Part shown: piece after piece, positions 49,022 to 60,715 of the stretch
How the letters are laid out: each line of letters opens with the position of its first letter
Numbering within the stretch: position 1 is the stretch's first letter
Assembly (NCBI GenBank): GCA_038501625.1
Contig: JAZAYU010000013.1
Coordinates: 3,472,001-3,536,000, forward strand
Direction: 5' to 3'
From: Corbicula japonica
Taxonomy: Eukaryota > Mollusca > Bivalvia > Venerida > Cyrenidae
DNA: 64,000 bases
Notes under the pieces: generated by a model
What the model was told of the DNA's origin: nothing
Database searches by the model: none
What the model saw: only the letters and a program-made list of their open reading frames with translations
Translations under genes and position numbers: made by a program

Positions 49022-49170
49022 AATGATTCTTATTTTGGTGCGGTTCATGCAGATTGGACGTGCACGCGAGAGCTGGCAAATTTACCATAAAGCGCTAGCG
49101 CGCTTTATGGATTTGCCAGCTCTCGCGTGCACGTCCAATCTGCATGAACCGCACCAAAATAAGAATCATT
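49022..49170. repeat. 149-bp hairpin, copy 2
   Basis: Identical by eye to 31598-31746. Confidence 0.95.
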
Positions 49171-49714
49171 CCTTAATTATGCCGCGACAAACCTACAGAG
49201 CCAGTACTGTCTCAACCAGAAGAAATCTGCCACTTCTGGGCTTACTATATGGTTATTTGTCATGGTGAGTCCCAATGTCTCCGACCAACAACACCAACAA
49301 CAAGATATAATGCGTATAAGCTTTCCTTCTGCTTTTGAATACGAATAAAGAAAAACTGCAAAACTGTCCATATTCGAATACGTAAAGAATCTTAGCTTTC
49401 CTCTTTCTAAGAATACTACAGTTCCAGTTTTATTCCTTAAGAATTATTTTGCAAATGGCCGTTTACCTCCCTATTTAACCATAGGCAGACGACATGTTTC
49501 CCTTATCGACAACGCTAATAACGTGTGAAATTGCAAGTGCGATTTCATTGGTTGAACAACGGCTTAATATTAAAGTTTCTATTGGTTCGCTGTTAAACCT
49601 AAGGTTTAAGTGTTAAACATATAGATTAAGTAATTAATATGCAAACGGCGCTTAAACCCATAGTTTAAGACGTCTGTTTACGGGTAAAAGTATTTAAATC
49701 TCTTAACCATTTCA

Positions 49715-51886
49715 GGCCTCCTCACACATAGGCGAATGCATTCAACGCAGACCGGCGAATTGGGTTAATTTGTCAATACTTGCGAATTTTGAACAAAACT
49801 GTTCGAAAAATTATTACATAATTTGAAATATAACGAAAGACAAAAGTTGTGGAACTATTAGTTGCGAATGATTTAGGAAGGGTGTCGAACGGTTTCTATT
49901 TCTCGCTAGAATGCGTTGGGTCGCGCAAACAATCTGTGTTTTTTCCGTTACCGAATAGGAACGCAAACATGCGAACCGAAGCGCAGATTTGCGTACGCTT
50001 CCGATGCCGTCCGTTGCTTTGCGAAAGAATATTTCCGCATCAGGCCGTTACCGGACGCTATGCAAGACTGGATAAAACCATTTGGGTCAAATTAAAAAAA
50101 AATGAATATATAATTTCTTGTATTAATATAATAATAACTTCTCCAGTAGGCTCAATATTTTTTCAAAATTATTTTTATTATTTTAGTTTCTTGTATCCCT
50201 ATCTCCTATTTTTATTATGAGTTGTCGGAGAGACGACGGCTGATGAAGGTCTACACTTTTTACAGCACAATTAGACAAATTTTCTCAAGACATTGCTCAT
50301 TTTATTATTATTGCGAAGTTCTAATGATTACTAAACTTAAATACAATGTAAGAGTTGTTGTTTTTAATATATTATTTATTGACTTTTTATTTCTATTTTG
50401 AAATTTACATTTCGGTACATTCCTTTACATGTATTTGAAATTGACTTTTAATTAACATTTGTTTTTGTTTTTCGCAAATAAAAGAACTTTATTAACTTAA
50501 AATATATTCGCCAAATTACGCTTAATTTCAATTTTGATTTTGGACAATTGTCAACAACCCGCCAGTCTTAATACTTTGCATCAGGTGTCGATGTGTTGCA
50601 GCTATCTTGAGGCCTGGATCCTAGGGCTGCATGTACCAAGTGTGTTGTTTCCAACACCCTCGAACATTTCATCAAACATTTCAGTTGGCATGCAGAGGAA
50701 TTCTTTAAGGTTTTAGAATCATCATTTTGAGTTCATATATGAGGCAATCATAGAATTCTGCCAAATTGGCACTGTAACTCGGAATGCAGCTGTAGTCTTC
50801 TTCAAATGGGATGTGCTCCGGCTCCACTTCTACATGTCCACTGTTGAACTGGTTAATGTTAAGTTGTTTTGGGAGACTTATTGATGAGCCACATCAGCTA
50901 TATACTTTATCCTCAAGCGCTGTATATCTTCCATTCCGACGAAGGAATGACTAAAATATTGTTATTGAGCTTCATCCTTTTACATATGAAATTAAAGTGT
51001 TCAGATACTAAAAACTACTCAAGAAATTAAGATGCGTTATGATTCGTATGTCTTATTTATTATAAGTAATTATTCGTACGCAAGCGTGTGCCGTTCGTTT
51101 CCAGAACTTCAACCAATCGTTACGATTCGCTTTCATTCGCCATTAAACTTTAAATTGAGTTAGCTACAATACGTAATTATTCAGGGGCGTCCGTGGCCGA
51201 GTGGTTAAGGTTTCCGACTGAGAATTACTTGCCCCTCACCGCTGTGAGTTCGAGACCTACCAGGGTCAAGATCTTTCATGTGAGGAAGCTAACCAGCTAG
51301 CTTGCGGAACGTCGGTGGTTCTACCCAGGTGCCCGCTCGAGCCTGAAAATTGCCCGGAGGGGCACCTGGGGTCTTCCTCCACCATGGAAAGCTGGTATGT
51401 CCACACCATAATCGTTCAGAGGCGGGAGGGACATAAAACTGGGAAATAACAACAACAACAACGTAATTATTCGCTATGTTTCGCAAACTGTCGCATGGAT
51501 TCGTCAAGGGATCGCCCCCGATCGCTTCATATGCAAATTATTTGCAAATTATGCAAATTTATGCTAATTTGGACCTGACAAGGAGCGAACTCTAACGCAA
51601 GTTGACGAAAGCTGTGCGAAGACGTTGCGATTGTTTAGCGTATTAAAACGAATGTTAACGAATCACAGGCGAAACTTTTAATCGCCACAATTTGTTTTAA
51701 ATGTTCAAAATTACCGACGAACTAGACAAAAGGCAACAATTGGTAACGCTTATAAACGCATTCACACGAACACCACCAACGATGTACAACGTACATATAA
51801 CTGATGGGAACGAATTTTGCCTAAGCCCTATTCGCCAGTATACGCAAGATCACGTCGGGGGGCTTTCGCTTATGTGTGAGGAGGCC
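49715..51886. mobile_element. Harbinger-derived TIR element, copy 2
   Basis: Equivalent to 32291-34461, including the transposase remnant at about 50555-50710 on the minus strand. Confidence 0.6.
51183..51460 (+). mobile_element. tRNA-derived SINE, copy 2
   Basis: Same insertion as 33758-34035, with the 12-bp target duplication ACGTAATTATTC at 51171 and 51461. Here the A box is the consensus GTGGCCGAGTGG. Confidence 0.9.
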
Positions 51887-52296
51887 GTTAGTTTTAAGAC
51901 AAAACACGTAAAATGAAACTTTAATCTAAGGGATTAAGCAAAAAAGTTGAAACCCATGGTTTAAAGTCTTAATCTATAGGTTTAAGAGAAAATAGTGAAA
52001 CGATGTCTAAAACTATGGGTTTAACAGTTAAACCTATAATTTAAAACCTTCGTCTATATGTTTAAGAGAAATAAAGTTTAATCTATAGGTTTAAGAGTCT
52101 TAAACATAGGGTTTAATTAACTGTTAAACATAGGGTTTGACTGTTAAACATATAGTTAAGGTCTTACACTACAGTTTTAATTTCGAAAATTTGAAACTAT
52201 AGGATTAAGTCTCTTAAACCCCAGGTTTAAGTCTGTTAAACTATGGGTTTAACAGTTAAACATATGGTTTAAGTAATTATTGTGCTAACCGCATGC

Positions 52297-52479
52297 CATT
52301 GTCAGTACTGTGGTCGGTTAAATAATCCGTTACCGATGTCATGCAGTGACGATAACGTATATAAGGGCTATCCAATCAACTTTTTTGGGGATTGTGCCGG
52401 TAAGCTCAATTGGTTGCGTTGTCGGAAGTGCAGGGCTAGGCGCTGTCGCCGTGACGGTGTGGAGTTCGCTTCCAGGTAG
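52297..52479 (+). CDS. Cysteine-rich reading frame, copy 2
   Basis: Same 60-codon frame as 34842-35024, with Val for Glu in the tail. Upstream, the frame runs back into the transposon end through a non-ATG codon. Confidence 0.25.
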   Translation, partial: HCQYCGRLNNPLPMSCSDDNVYKGYPINFFGDCAGKLNWLRCRKCRARRCRRDGVEFASR

Positions 52480-53653
52480 AGGCAATATCGTTTTTAATCA
52501 TTGTTCATGATTGGAATAGTAACAAATATCATACTGTAAACATTTCATTTTGTCTTTTTCTACTTGAGTATGTGAAGATATTGTAACACAATTATAGTTA
52601 AAACAATGAAGAATTAAATATAAAGGTAGATCTTTTCATGTAACAATTTTATATGAATGGACAGGTATACTTTTCTTCAAATGAGGTCAATCCAAAATTG
52701 TAAAAAAAACTTAATATAACAAATCGTTGAAACTATTTTAGAAGTTCTGAAAATTTATGTTTGCATGAAAAAGGTGGGTGAGGTAATATGACATACAAAA
52801 ACAAATAGCTGATATCAAAGCTCTAAGTATAATTTAAGCAAATTTGTACAAGAAAACACATACAATTTCCCAAAAATATCTTAAACAGTGTAGAAATAAA
52901 ATAAAAGTCACTTTATCATATTTGTTTCTGTACTACCATTTTTAAAAAAGATCTGACGCAAAAAAGTTGCCTGGATCCATATGCATCTCTTTTGTGAAAT
53001 TTTGTCAATATTACAGTGATATATAACATACTAGGTAGCAGATATATTTAAAGACTTTTATTTCAAAAAGTTTTGTAAAACGGTACTTGTGATTTGTCAT
53101 GGTAGTGCCTTTAAAGACCCGCCCCATTCGCATTTACATTAGTGGTACCAACTCCTAGCACCGGAAGTGAAAAAAGATGTATTTTACTGTTAAACGCAGA
53201 AGTTTTTAACCATTTTACTGATTTTTTTTTGCGTCTAACATAATATTTTAACGTTAATGCAGATAAATGATAATCCTAGACTTGTAAATAAACCAAAGTG
53301 TGGCAGTAAAGACAGTGTCCTGGTATTTGAAAGAAATAAAACATATTATAACCTATTAATGTTTTTTATCGTGGTTCTTTTTCAAAACTGCAGAGAAATA
53401 AGAAATGAATTGTGATCAAACAAGTTTGTCGATTCACTCACTTGCTTTCTTAAACGACATTGTATGTTTCAATGGTTATTAATAACTTTTATCTTTTAAT
53501 CGGACAGTGCCGCTGTAGTAAAGATATGACAATAGGAGGAAGTTTCGCAATAATGGACTAAGCGACATTATAATAATTTGATTAATACGTGACATGAACA
53601 ACAATAGCCTTTTCGCGTTTCTCGTCGGGATACCAATAAAGAATGACTTGCCA
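52480..53653. other. No gene seen (equivalent of 35025-36199)
   Basis: AT-rich, a few SNPs relative to copy 1. Confidence 0.45.
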
Positions 53654-54840
53654 CTTCGCCGCTAGCTACACGCGTATTTCTCGCCCAGACGCCAACACGA
53701 ATGGTATGCCCCTTCGCCGCTAGCTCGGGCGTATGTGTCACCAAGACGCCAACACGTATCGTATGTCCCATTGTCGCTGGCTACAGGCGTATTTCTCGCG
53801 AAGACTCAAACACGAATGGTATGTCCCTTCGCCGCTAGCTACAGGCGAATTTCTCGCCCAGACGCCAACACGTATGGTATGTCCCTTCGCCGCTAGCTAC
53901 AGTCGTATTTCTCGCCCAGACGCCAACACATATGGTATGTCCCTTCGCCGCTAGCTACAGGCGTATTTCTCGCCCAGACGCCAACACGAATTGTATGTCC
54001 CTTCGCCGCTAGCTAAAAGCGTATTTCTTTTCGAGACGCCAACACGAATTGTATGTCCCTTCGCCGCTAGCTACAAGCGTTTTTCTCTTCGAGACGCCAA
54101 CACGTATGGTATGTCCCTTCGCCGCTTGCTACAGGCGTATTTCTCACCCAGACGCCAACACGAACGGTAAGTCCCTTTGCCGCTAGCTACAAGCGTATTT
54201 CTTTTCGAGACGCCAACACGAATTGTATTTCCCTTCGCCGCTAGCTACAAGCGTATTTCTCTTCGAGACTCCAACACGAATGGTATGTCTCTTTGCCGCT
54301 AGCTACAAGCGTATTTCTCGCCCAGACGCCAACACGAATAGTATGCCCCATCGCCGCTAGCTACAAGCGTATTTCTCTCCGAGACGCCAACACGAATGGT
54401 ATGTCCCTGTGCCGCTAGCTACAAGCGTATTTCTCTCCGAGTCGCGGCACAAATGGTATGTCCCTTCGCCGCTTTCTACAAGCGTATTTCTCTCTGAGAC
54501 GCCAACACGAAATGTATGTCACTCCGCCGACCAGTTATAAGCGTATTTCTCTCCGAGACGCCAACACGAATGGTATGCCCCATCGCCGCTAGCTACAGGC
54601 GTATTTCTCTCCGAGAGCCCAACACGAATGGTATGTCCCTCTCCGCCGACAAGAGTAGATGCACCAAACGAATAATACACTCCTGATGATTTTCCTCCTT
54701 CACCATCGACCAGAGCTGAATCGCCATACGAAAAAAGTATGCTCCTTTGCTCGTTGGCTCAGCTAATTCTCGTCGAGTCAACAAACGAATGTTATTTCCC
54801 TTGGCTAGTGGCTTAATAGGTATTTCTCGATGAGCTTCAT
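53654..54840 (+). repeat. 58-bp satellite array, copy 2 (~17 units plus degenerate tail)
   Basis: Same unit as 36200-37440. One 58-bp unit near the start is absent relative to copy 1. Confidence 0.95.
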
Positions 54841-54845
54841 GCTCC

Positions 54846-57147
54846 CGGAACGTAACAATGTTCTGCTTACAGGAACGTTACAAAGATCTTCTTAGACGTC
54901 TGCTTAGAGGAACGTAACAATGATCTGCTTAGAGGTCTGCTTAGAGGGAAAGTAACAATGATCTGCTTAGAGGTCTGCTTAGAGGAAAGGTAACAATGAT
55001 CTGCTTAGAGATCTACTTAGAAGAACGTAACAATGATCTGCTTAGAGGGAAAGTAACAATAATCTGCTTAGAGGTCTGCTTAGAGGAACGTAACAATGAT
55101 CTGCTTAGAGGTCTGCTTAGAGGAACGTAACAATGATCTGCTTAGAGGTCTACTTAGAGGAACGTAACAATGATCAGCTTAGAGGTCTGCTAAGAGGAAC
55201 GTAACAATGATCTGCTTAGAGGTCTACTTAGAGGAACGTAACAATGATCTGCTTAGAGGTCTGCTTAGAGGAACGTAACAATGATCTGCTTAGAGGGAAA
55301 GTAACAATGATCTGCTTAGAGGTCTGCTTAGAGGAAAGGTAACAATGATCTGCTTAGAGGTCTACTTAGAGGAACGTTACAATGATCTGCTTAGAGGGAA
55401 AGTAACAGTGATCTGCTTAGAGGTCTGCTTAGAGGAATGTAACAATGATCTGCTTAGAGGTCTGCTTAGAGGAACGTAACAATGATCTGCTTAAAAGTCT
55501 ACTTAGAGGAACGTAACAATGATCTGCTTAGAGGTCTGCTTAGAGGAACGTAACAATGATCTGCTTAAAAGTCTACTTAGAGGAACGTAACATTGATCTG
55601 CTTAGAGGTCTACTTAGAGGAACGTAACAATGATCTGCTTAGAGGTCTACTTAGAGGAACGTAACAATTATCTGCTTAGAGGTCTGCTTAGAGGAACGTA
55701 ACAATGATCTGCTTAGAGGGAAAGTAACAATGATCTGCTTAGATGTCTGCTTAGAGGAACGTAACAATGATATGCTTAGAGATCTGCTTAGAGGAACGTA
55801 ACAATGATCTGCTTAGAGGTCTGAATATAGGATCGTAACAATGATCTGTTTAGGGGTCTGCTTAGAGGAACGTAACAATGATCTGCTTAGAGGTCTGAAT
55901 AGAGGAACGTAACAATGATCTGCTTAGAGGTCTGCTTAGAGGGTAAGTAAAAATGATCTGCTTAGAGGTCTGCTTAGAGGGTAAGTAACAATGATCTGCT
56001 TAGAGGTCTGAATAGAGGAACGTAACAATTATCTGCTTAGAGGAACGTAACAATGATCTGCTTAGAGGTCTGCTTAGAGGGAAAGTAACAAAGATCTGCT
56101 TAAAGGTCTGCTTAGAGGGACGTAACAATGATCTGCTTAGAGGTCTGCTTAGAGGGAAAGTAACAATGATCTGCTTAGAGGTCTACTGAGAGGAACGTAA
56201 CAATGATCTGCTTAGAGGAACGTAACAATGATCTGCTTAGAGGAACGTAACAATGATCTGCTTAGAGGTCTGCTTAGAGGAACGTAACAATGATCTGCTA
56301 AGAGGTCTGCTTAGAGGAACGTAACAATGATCTGCTTAGAGGTCTGAATAGAGGAACGTAACAATGATCTGCTTAGAGGAACGTAACAATGATCTGCTTA
56401 GAGGTCTGCTTAGAGGAACGTAACAATGATCTGCTTAGAGGTCTGAATAGAGGAACGTAACAATGATCTGCGTAGAGGTCTGCTTAGTGGAACGTAACAA
56501 TGGTCTGCTTAGAGGAACGTAACAATGATCTGCTTAGAGGTCTGCTTAGAGGAACGTAACAATGATCTGCTTAGAGGTCTGCTTAGAGGTACGTAACAAT
56601 GATCTGCTCAGAGGGACGTTACAATGATCTGCTTAGAGGAACGTAACAATGATCTGCTTAGAGGAACGTAACAATGATCTGCTTAGAGGAACGTAACAAT
56701 GATCTGCTTAGAGGTCTGCTTAGAGGAACGTAACAATGATCTGCTAAGAGGTCTGCTTAGAGGAACGTAACAATGATCTGCTTAGAGGTCTGAATAGAGG
56801 AACGTAACAATGATCTGCTTAGAGGAACGTAACAATGATCTGCTTAGAGGTCTGCTTAGAGGAACGTAACAATGATCTGCTTAGAGGTCTGAATAGAGGA
56901 ACGTAACAATGATCTGCGTAGAGGTCTGCTTAGTGGAACGTAACAATGGTCTGCTTAGAGGAACGTAACAATGATCTGCTTAGAGGTCTGCTTAGAGGAA
57001 CGTAACAATGATCTGCTTAGAGGTCTGCTTAGAGGTACGTAACAATGATCTGCTCAGAGGGACGTTACAATGATCTGCTTAGAGGAACGTAACAATGATC
57101 TGCTTAGAGGAACGTAACAATGATCTGCTTAGAGGAACGTTAACAAT
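54846..57147 (+). repeat. Modular 25/37-bp satellite array, copy 2, complete (~2.3 kb)
   Basis: Same 13-bp and 12-bp modules as 37450-38506. The right end holds a 446-bp higher-order duplication: GCTCAGAGGGACGTTACAAT occurs near 56607 and again 446 bp later, with the same unit order around it. Confidence 0.97.
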
Positions 57148-57169
57148 CTAGCTAATATAAAACCGACAG

Positions 57170-57376
57170 CACCGAAGCTATATAACGCCGGTTTCAAGAA
57201 AATAACTGAATCATATCTCTCTCTTTCGGAAATGCGTTATCATGTAATAAATTATGTACAAAATCTGTTCGAGACAAAAGAACTCACTTTTAAAAATTGC
57301 CAGAATAAATGCTCAATAGGAAATAATGACATTATGTTCGGTAATGTCGTTGAATTGGCCGGGTATATTCAACTCG
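57170..57376 (+). CDS. Candidate exon of an unrecognised gene, right after the satellite
   Basis: The frame is open from the satellite edge to CAACTCG followed by GTAAGAT, a good splice donor, phase 1. It reads YNAGFKKITESYLSLSEMRY then HVINYVQNLFETKELTFKNC and QNKCSIGNNDIMFGNVVELA. Its mix is balanced and protein-like compared with neighbouring frames. A weak acceptor (CCGACAG at 57163-57169) or the ATG at 57232 could start it. No family recognised. Confidence 0.3.
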
Positions 57377-57543
57377 GTAAGATCATCAAGTTCATCTTCA
57401 CACTATATTGTTCTTGTTTTTTTTTCTTGTTTTATAAGCATTATCAGCTGTCACCGATGTAAAAGTTTTATTTTCCGTTATAAATACATGAGTAATGTTT
57501 CCACTGTATGTTGCGATATTTCTTCTTTCTTTTTTGAAATTGT

Positions 57544-58500
57544 AAAGCCTGGTTCACACTGTCTCGGTATACAGTCCCGATGCTTTCCGGTTTGGACAAG
57601 CCGGTGGACGCCGATTCAACTTCGGAAGCCATATATTTAAACCATTATTTAAAGCCCGCTGCACACTGCCTCGGTGTATGCCCTGTGCGTCTCGGTAATT
57701 TGTATCCGGTTGACCTGGATGAACCGGGATGAACCGGAAAGATTCGTAAATCCAAGTTCACATTGCCCATGTATACAGCCCCGGTGGATCCTGGTTTGGA
57801 CACATATAAAATCTAGTTAAAATGTAGGTTTCGGAGTTGAATCGGCGTCCACCGGCTTAAACCACATATCGAACCATATCATACTGAACCAATAGCCATA
57901 TCGTAGCTTCATCGTTACTTTATCGGCATTCACCGGCTGCTATCGTGCCAAACCGTAGTTCGACCGGCACGAGTCGGGGATACGTCGGCTCTCCTCCGTG
58001 ACACGCCGTGGCCAAACCGGGATGTCGAAGTATCTTCATCTTGGACACAGCCCATGTCGGTTTACTGAGGTTTCACCCGGTGATCTATAGGTGGCTAGAC
58101 GGATCATGCCGGACGAGCTACGGTGATGCCCCGGATCTCATCGGAATATGCCGGCATCGGTTTCGCTCCCAGTGAGTCCCAGTTAAATTAAAATTTACAA
58201 CACCACGGGGCCACTGCCCGGTGCACGCCGGTTTAACACGGTTTATCCCGATTAGTATGGTTCCTCCCAGCGTCGCTACGTTGTGGTCACGGTTGGCCCC
58301 GGTGTCCAAACCGGGACGCACCGGGGCTGTATACCGGAACTGTGTGAACCAGACTTTAAATAAGTGTTCAAACTGGAATCCATCGGGGCTGTACATCAGG
58401 ACAATGTGAACTAGGCTTCACAAATCTTCTCGGTTCATCACCGGCTACAAATTACCGGGACGCACCGGGGCATACACCGTGACAGTGTGAAGCGGGCTTA
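57544..58500. mobile_element. Cluster of nested palindromic MITEs (CTGGTTCACACTG family)
   Basis: Three related starts on the left (57544 AAAGCCTGGTTCACACTG, 57651 AAAGCCCGCTGCACACTG, about 57750 AAGTTCACATTGCCC) have inverted partners at about 58360, 58500 and 58418. Between them lie GC-rich CCGGTTTGGAC, GGTGGACGCCGATTCAAC and CCGGGACGCACCGGGG blocks in both orientations. Minus-strand frames here are repeat shadows. Confidence 0.8.
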
Positions 58501-58674
58501 AGCTTTGTGTGTATGTATGATCTTGTCGAAACTTGACTAGAGTTCACGAACAACCCTAATTTTCAAAAAAATGTGATTTTTTTCAGTATATTATGTGCGC
58601 CAGGTGTAGGCTGCAATTATTGTGCTCTTCAATTTTTGGATTATTTTGCATAAACTAGTGACTAGAGCTTGTAT

Positions 58675-58812
58675 ATGACGACGAACATAGAACCTTCAAC
58701 AAATGTCTTAAGTAAACGACTCAATGAAATCGAGTATGGAGTTATGTTTTTGCTCTGCCTCCTATTCTTTTTGCTCTGGAACTATCTCTTTCGCCCCCCC
58801 ATACCTCTTTAA
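58675..58812 (+). CDS. Possible 45-residue single-pass membrane microprotein
   Basis: ATG at 58675 opens MTTNIEPSTNVLSKRLNEIE, then a hydrophobic stretch VMFLLCLLFFLLWNYLF and a short RPPIPL tail. The layout (short polar head, one membrane span, tiny tail) is that of small membrane peptides. However, a T-rich stretch will code for Leu/Phe by chance, so support is weak. Confidence 0.2.
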   Translation: MTTNIEPSTNVLSKRLNEIEYGVMFLLCLLFFLLWNYLFRPPIPL

Positions 58813-59180
58813 AAAATAGAATAAGTCGTTATAAAGATATAAATTCACCATACAAAAGTTGTACAGTAGTTGCTAGCGACGGGTATTCGAGTTATACTAA
58901 ACACAGAAATACTTTCTAAAACCTAAGTTCCCCGATTTTTGAAAAGCTCCGTTTAATCTACCGATTTTCTACATGTTGTAGATGTGCGTTGGACTTAACT
59001 ACGGTAAAAGCATGATGCAGCCTGCTGTTGAAGTATAATAAAACTGGACTTTGTTGAAAATTTTCCCTGTAAAGCATTTAAACATGTTGCGGCGGTTGTA
59101 TTGTTCTAACTTTCACGCCTTTTTGAACATTCCGGTTTCGAAAACATTATAAAAGGTAGACTAGTCGATTAGTAACTTTA
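58813..59180. other. No feature seen; left flank of the Tc1-like insertion
   Basis: AT-rich sequence without recognised repeats. Confidence 0.4.
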
Positions 59181-59182
59181 TA

Positions 59183-60713
59183 TACTGAAAGGATAAAGAA
59201 ACGCAGGGTAACATTTGTTCCGATATATTAAGAACGCGTTCTCCAAATAAAGTGAAACTTTGTGTATTGAGTTATTAGGTCATGATACACCTTAACATGT
59301 GTCGAAAGTTTAGTCACGGTACCGTGCGCAGCTCTGGTAAGTGGACAAAGGGAAAATCAAGAATCTCGTGCACCGCGTTGTACAGGTCTCATGCAGCGTT
59401 GGTGAAGTCACTCTTCGTTAGTCTCTATACAGACCAACTGCTTCCCTAAACTCATTCGAGAATTTGACATTTTTTAAGAATGGCACGACTCACAGAAATT
59501 CAGAGGGGTCAGGCCATTGAGATGCTGATTCAAGGACAGCTGCAAAACCAGGTTGCTAGGCACTTTGGTGTTAATGTTTCCACCATAGAACGTCTTGTAA
59601 GACGTCTCCGGGAAACTGGGCGAATAGCTGATCGACCTAGGTCAGGACGTCCGCGCGTAACGTCACGACGTCAGGATCGCTATATCGTCGTCTCTCATAT
59701 GCGTAATCGGCGTCTTACCGCCGCTGAGAGTGCACTTAATGTTCATGGAAATCATGGGCGTCCTATAAGTTCAAAAACTGTAAGGAATCGATTACGAGAA
59801 GTTGGTGTAAGAGCACGTCGCCCCTATGTAGGTCCACACCTTACTGTTGCTCGACGTCGGCGTCGGATGGCCTGGGTCGCTGCTCATGCTCCACGACGGT
59901 TTACACTGAGGCAGTGGAGACAAGTTTTATTCACGGACGAGTCTCGTTTCTGCGTTTTTCGAGCTGACGGCCGTCAACGTGTCTACCGACGTCGTGGCGA
60001 ACGTTTTGCGGACGCTTGCGTTGTTGAGAGGGATAGGTTTGGGGGCGGTTCAGTAATGGTGTGGGGAGGAATCTCACACGGGTTAAAATCACATTTGGTT
60101 GTTATTGATGGCAATTTAACAGCAGCTAGGTATAGAGATGAGATCCTCCGACCCCATGTTGTCCCTTTCTTGCAGCAGCATAATCTAACTCTGCAGCAGG
60201 ATAATGCTAGGCCCCACGTAGCAAGGATTTGCCAAGTCTTTCTGGCCAACAACAACATTCAACCACTAGATTGGCCGCCATATAGCCCAGATTTGTCCCC
60301 GATCGAGCATCTTTGGGATCAATTGGATAGGCAGGTTCGAAAGCGCCAGCCTCCCCCTGCTACTCGAGAGCAGTTGAGAAGAGCTTTGATTGAAGAGTGG
60401 AACAACATCCCCATAAGACGAATTAACGCTCTCGTGAACTCTATGACCAGAAGAATAGGGGCCGTGACCAGAGCAAACGGAGGACACACAAGATATTGAT
60501 GACTCGGTTCATTTTCAATTTCAAAATCCTATAGGTCCATTCAATTTAATCGTCCGCACATCTAAACCAATTGTCACATGCAAAATACAGACTTTGGAAA
60601 TTGTGAAGCATTGATTTATCCGTCAGTATACAAAACTTCATTTGAAATTAAGTTCAATATCATACTTAATTCCTGGTTTAAAGTTCACCCTGCGTTTCTT
60701 TATCCTTTCAGTA
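59183..60713 (+). mobile_element. Intact Tc1-like transposon, 1531 bp
   Basis: Left TIR TACTGAAAGGATAAAGAAAC + GCAGGGT is matched exactly by the inverse of the right end (ACCCTGCGTTTCTTTATCCT + TTCAGTA). TA dinucleotides flank both ends (59181-59182, 60714-60715), as expected for Tc1/mariner insertion. One uninterrupted transposase lies between. Everything needed in cis and in trans appears present, so the copy may be young. Confidence 0.95.
59480..60499 (+). CDS. Tc1-like transposase, DD34E, full length (339 aa)
   Basis: N-terminal paired-like helix-turn-helix DNA-binding region (about residues 1-115), with the family's GRPR linker at 56-59 and a basic RRRRR run near 125-129 that could act in nuclear import. 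The catalytic triad is complete: Asp153 in LFTDESRF, Asp241 in LQQDNARPH, Glu276 in SPDLSPIEHLWD, with 34 residues between the last two. The GGGSVMVWGGI block (188-198) is also intact. Length is normal for Tc1 transposases (about 340). There are no stops or frameshifts. The protein binds the TIRs and performs cut-and-paste transposition into TA sites. GC and Arg content are clearly higher than in the surrounding DNA, as expected for a recent arrival. Confidence 0.95.
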   Translation: MARLTEIQRGQAIEMLIQGQLQNQVARHFGVNVSTIERLVRRLRETGRIADRPRSGRPRVTSRRQDRYIVVSHMRNRRLTAAESALNVHGNHGRPISSKTVRNRLREVGVRARRPYVGPHLTVARRRRRMAWVAAHAPRRFTLRQWRQVLFTDESRFCVFRADGRQRVYRRRGERFADACVVERDRFGGGSVMVWGGISHGLKSHLVVIDGNLTAARYRDEILRPHVVPFLQQHNLTLQQDNARPHVARICQVFLANNNIQPLDWPPYSPDLSPIEHLWDQLDRQVRKRQPPPATREQLRRALIEEWNNIPIRRINALVNSMTRRIGAVTRANGGHTRY

Positions 60714-60715
60714 TA

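Larger units (their letters stand above)
45615..52290. mobile_element. 6.68-kb TTAAAC TIR element, copy 2, both termini present
   Basis: Begins GGTTAGCACAATAATTACTT at 45615 and ends AAGTAATTATTGTGCTAACC at 52290. Both ends are bordered by GCATGC, which is either a 6-bp target duplication or, being palindromic, part of the TIR. Content and nested insertions as in copy 1. Without the Harbinger-derived (about 2.2 kb) and foldback (0.7 kb) inserts the element would be about 3.8 kb. Confidence 0.85.
39007..56400 (+). repeat. Large duplicated block, copy 2 (~17 kb)
   Basis: Starts in the 22-bp minisatellite at the equivalent of 21587 and follows the order of copy 1 into the modular satellite, where the exact end of homology cannot be fixed. 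Confidence 0.95.

Noticed and set aside
59983..60487. Minus-strand ORFs of 91 and 73 codons
   Set aside because: Antisense shadows of the intact Tc1 transposase.
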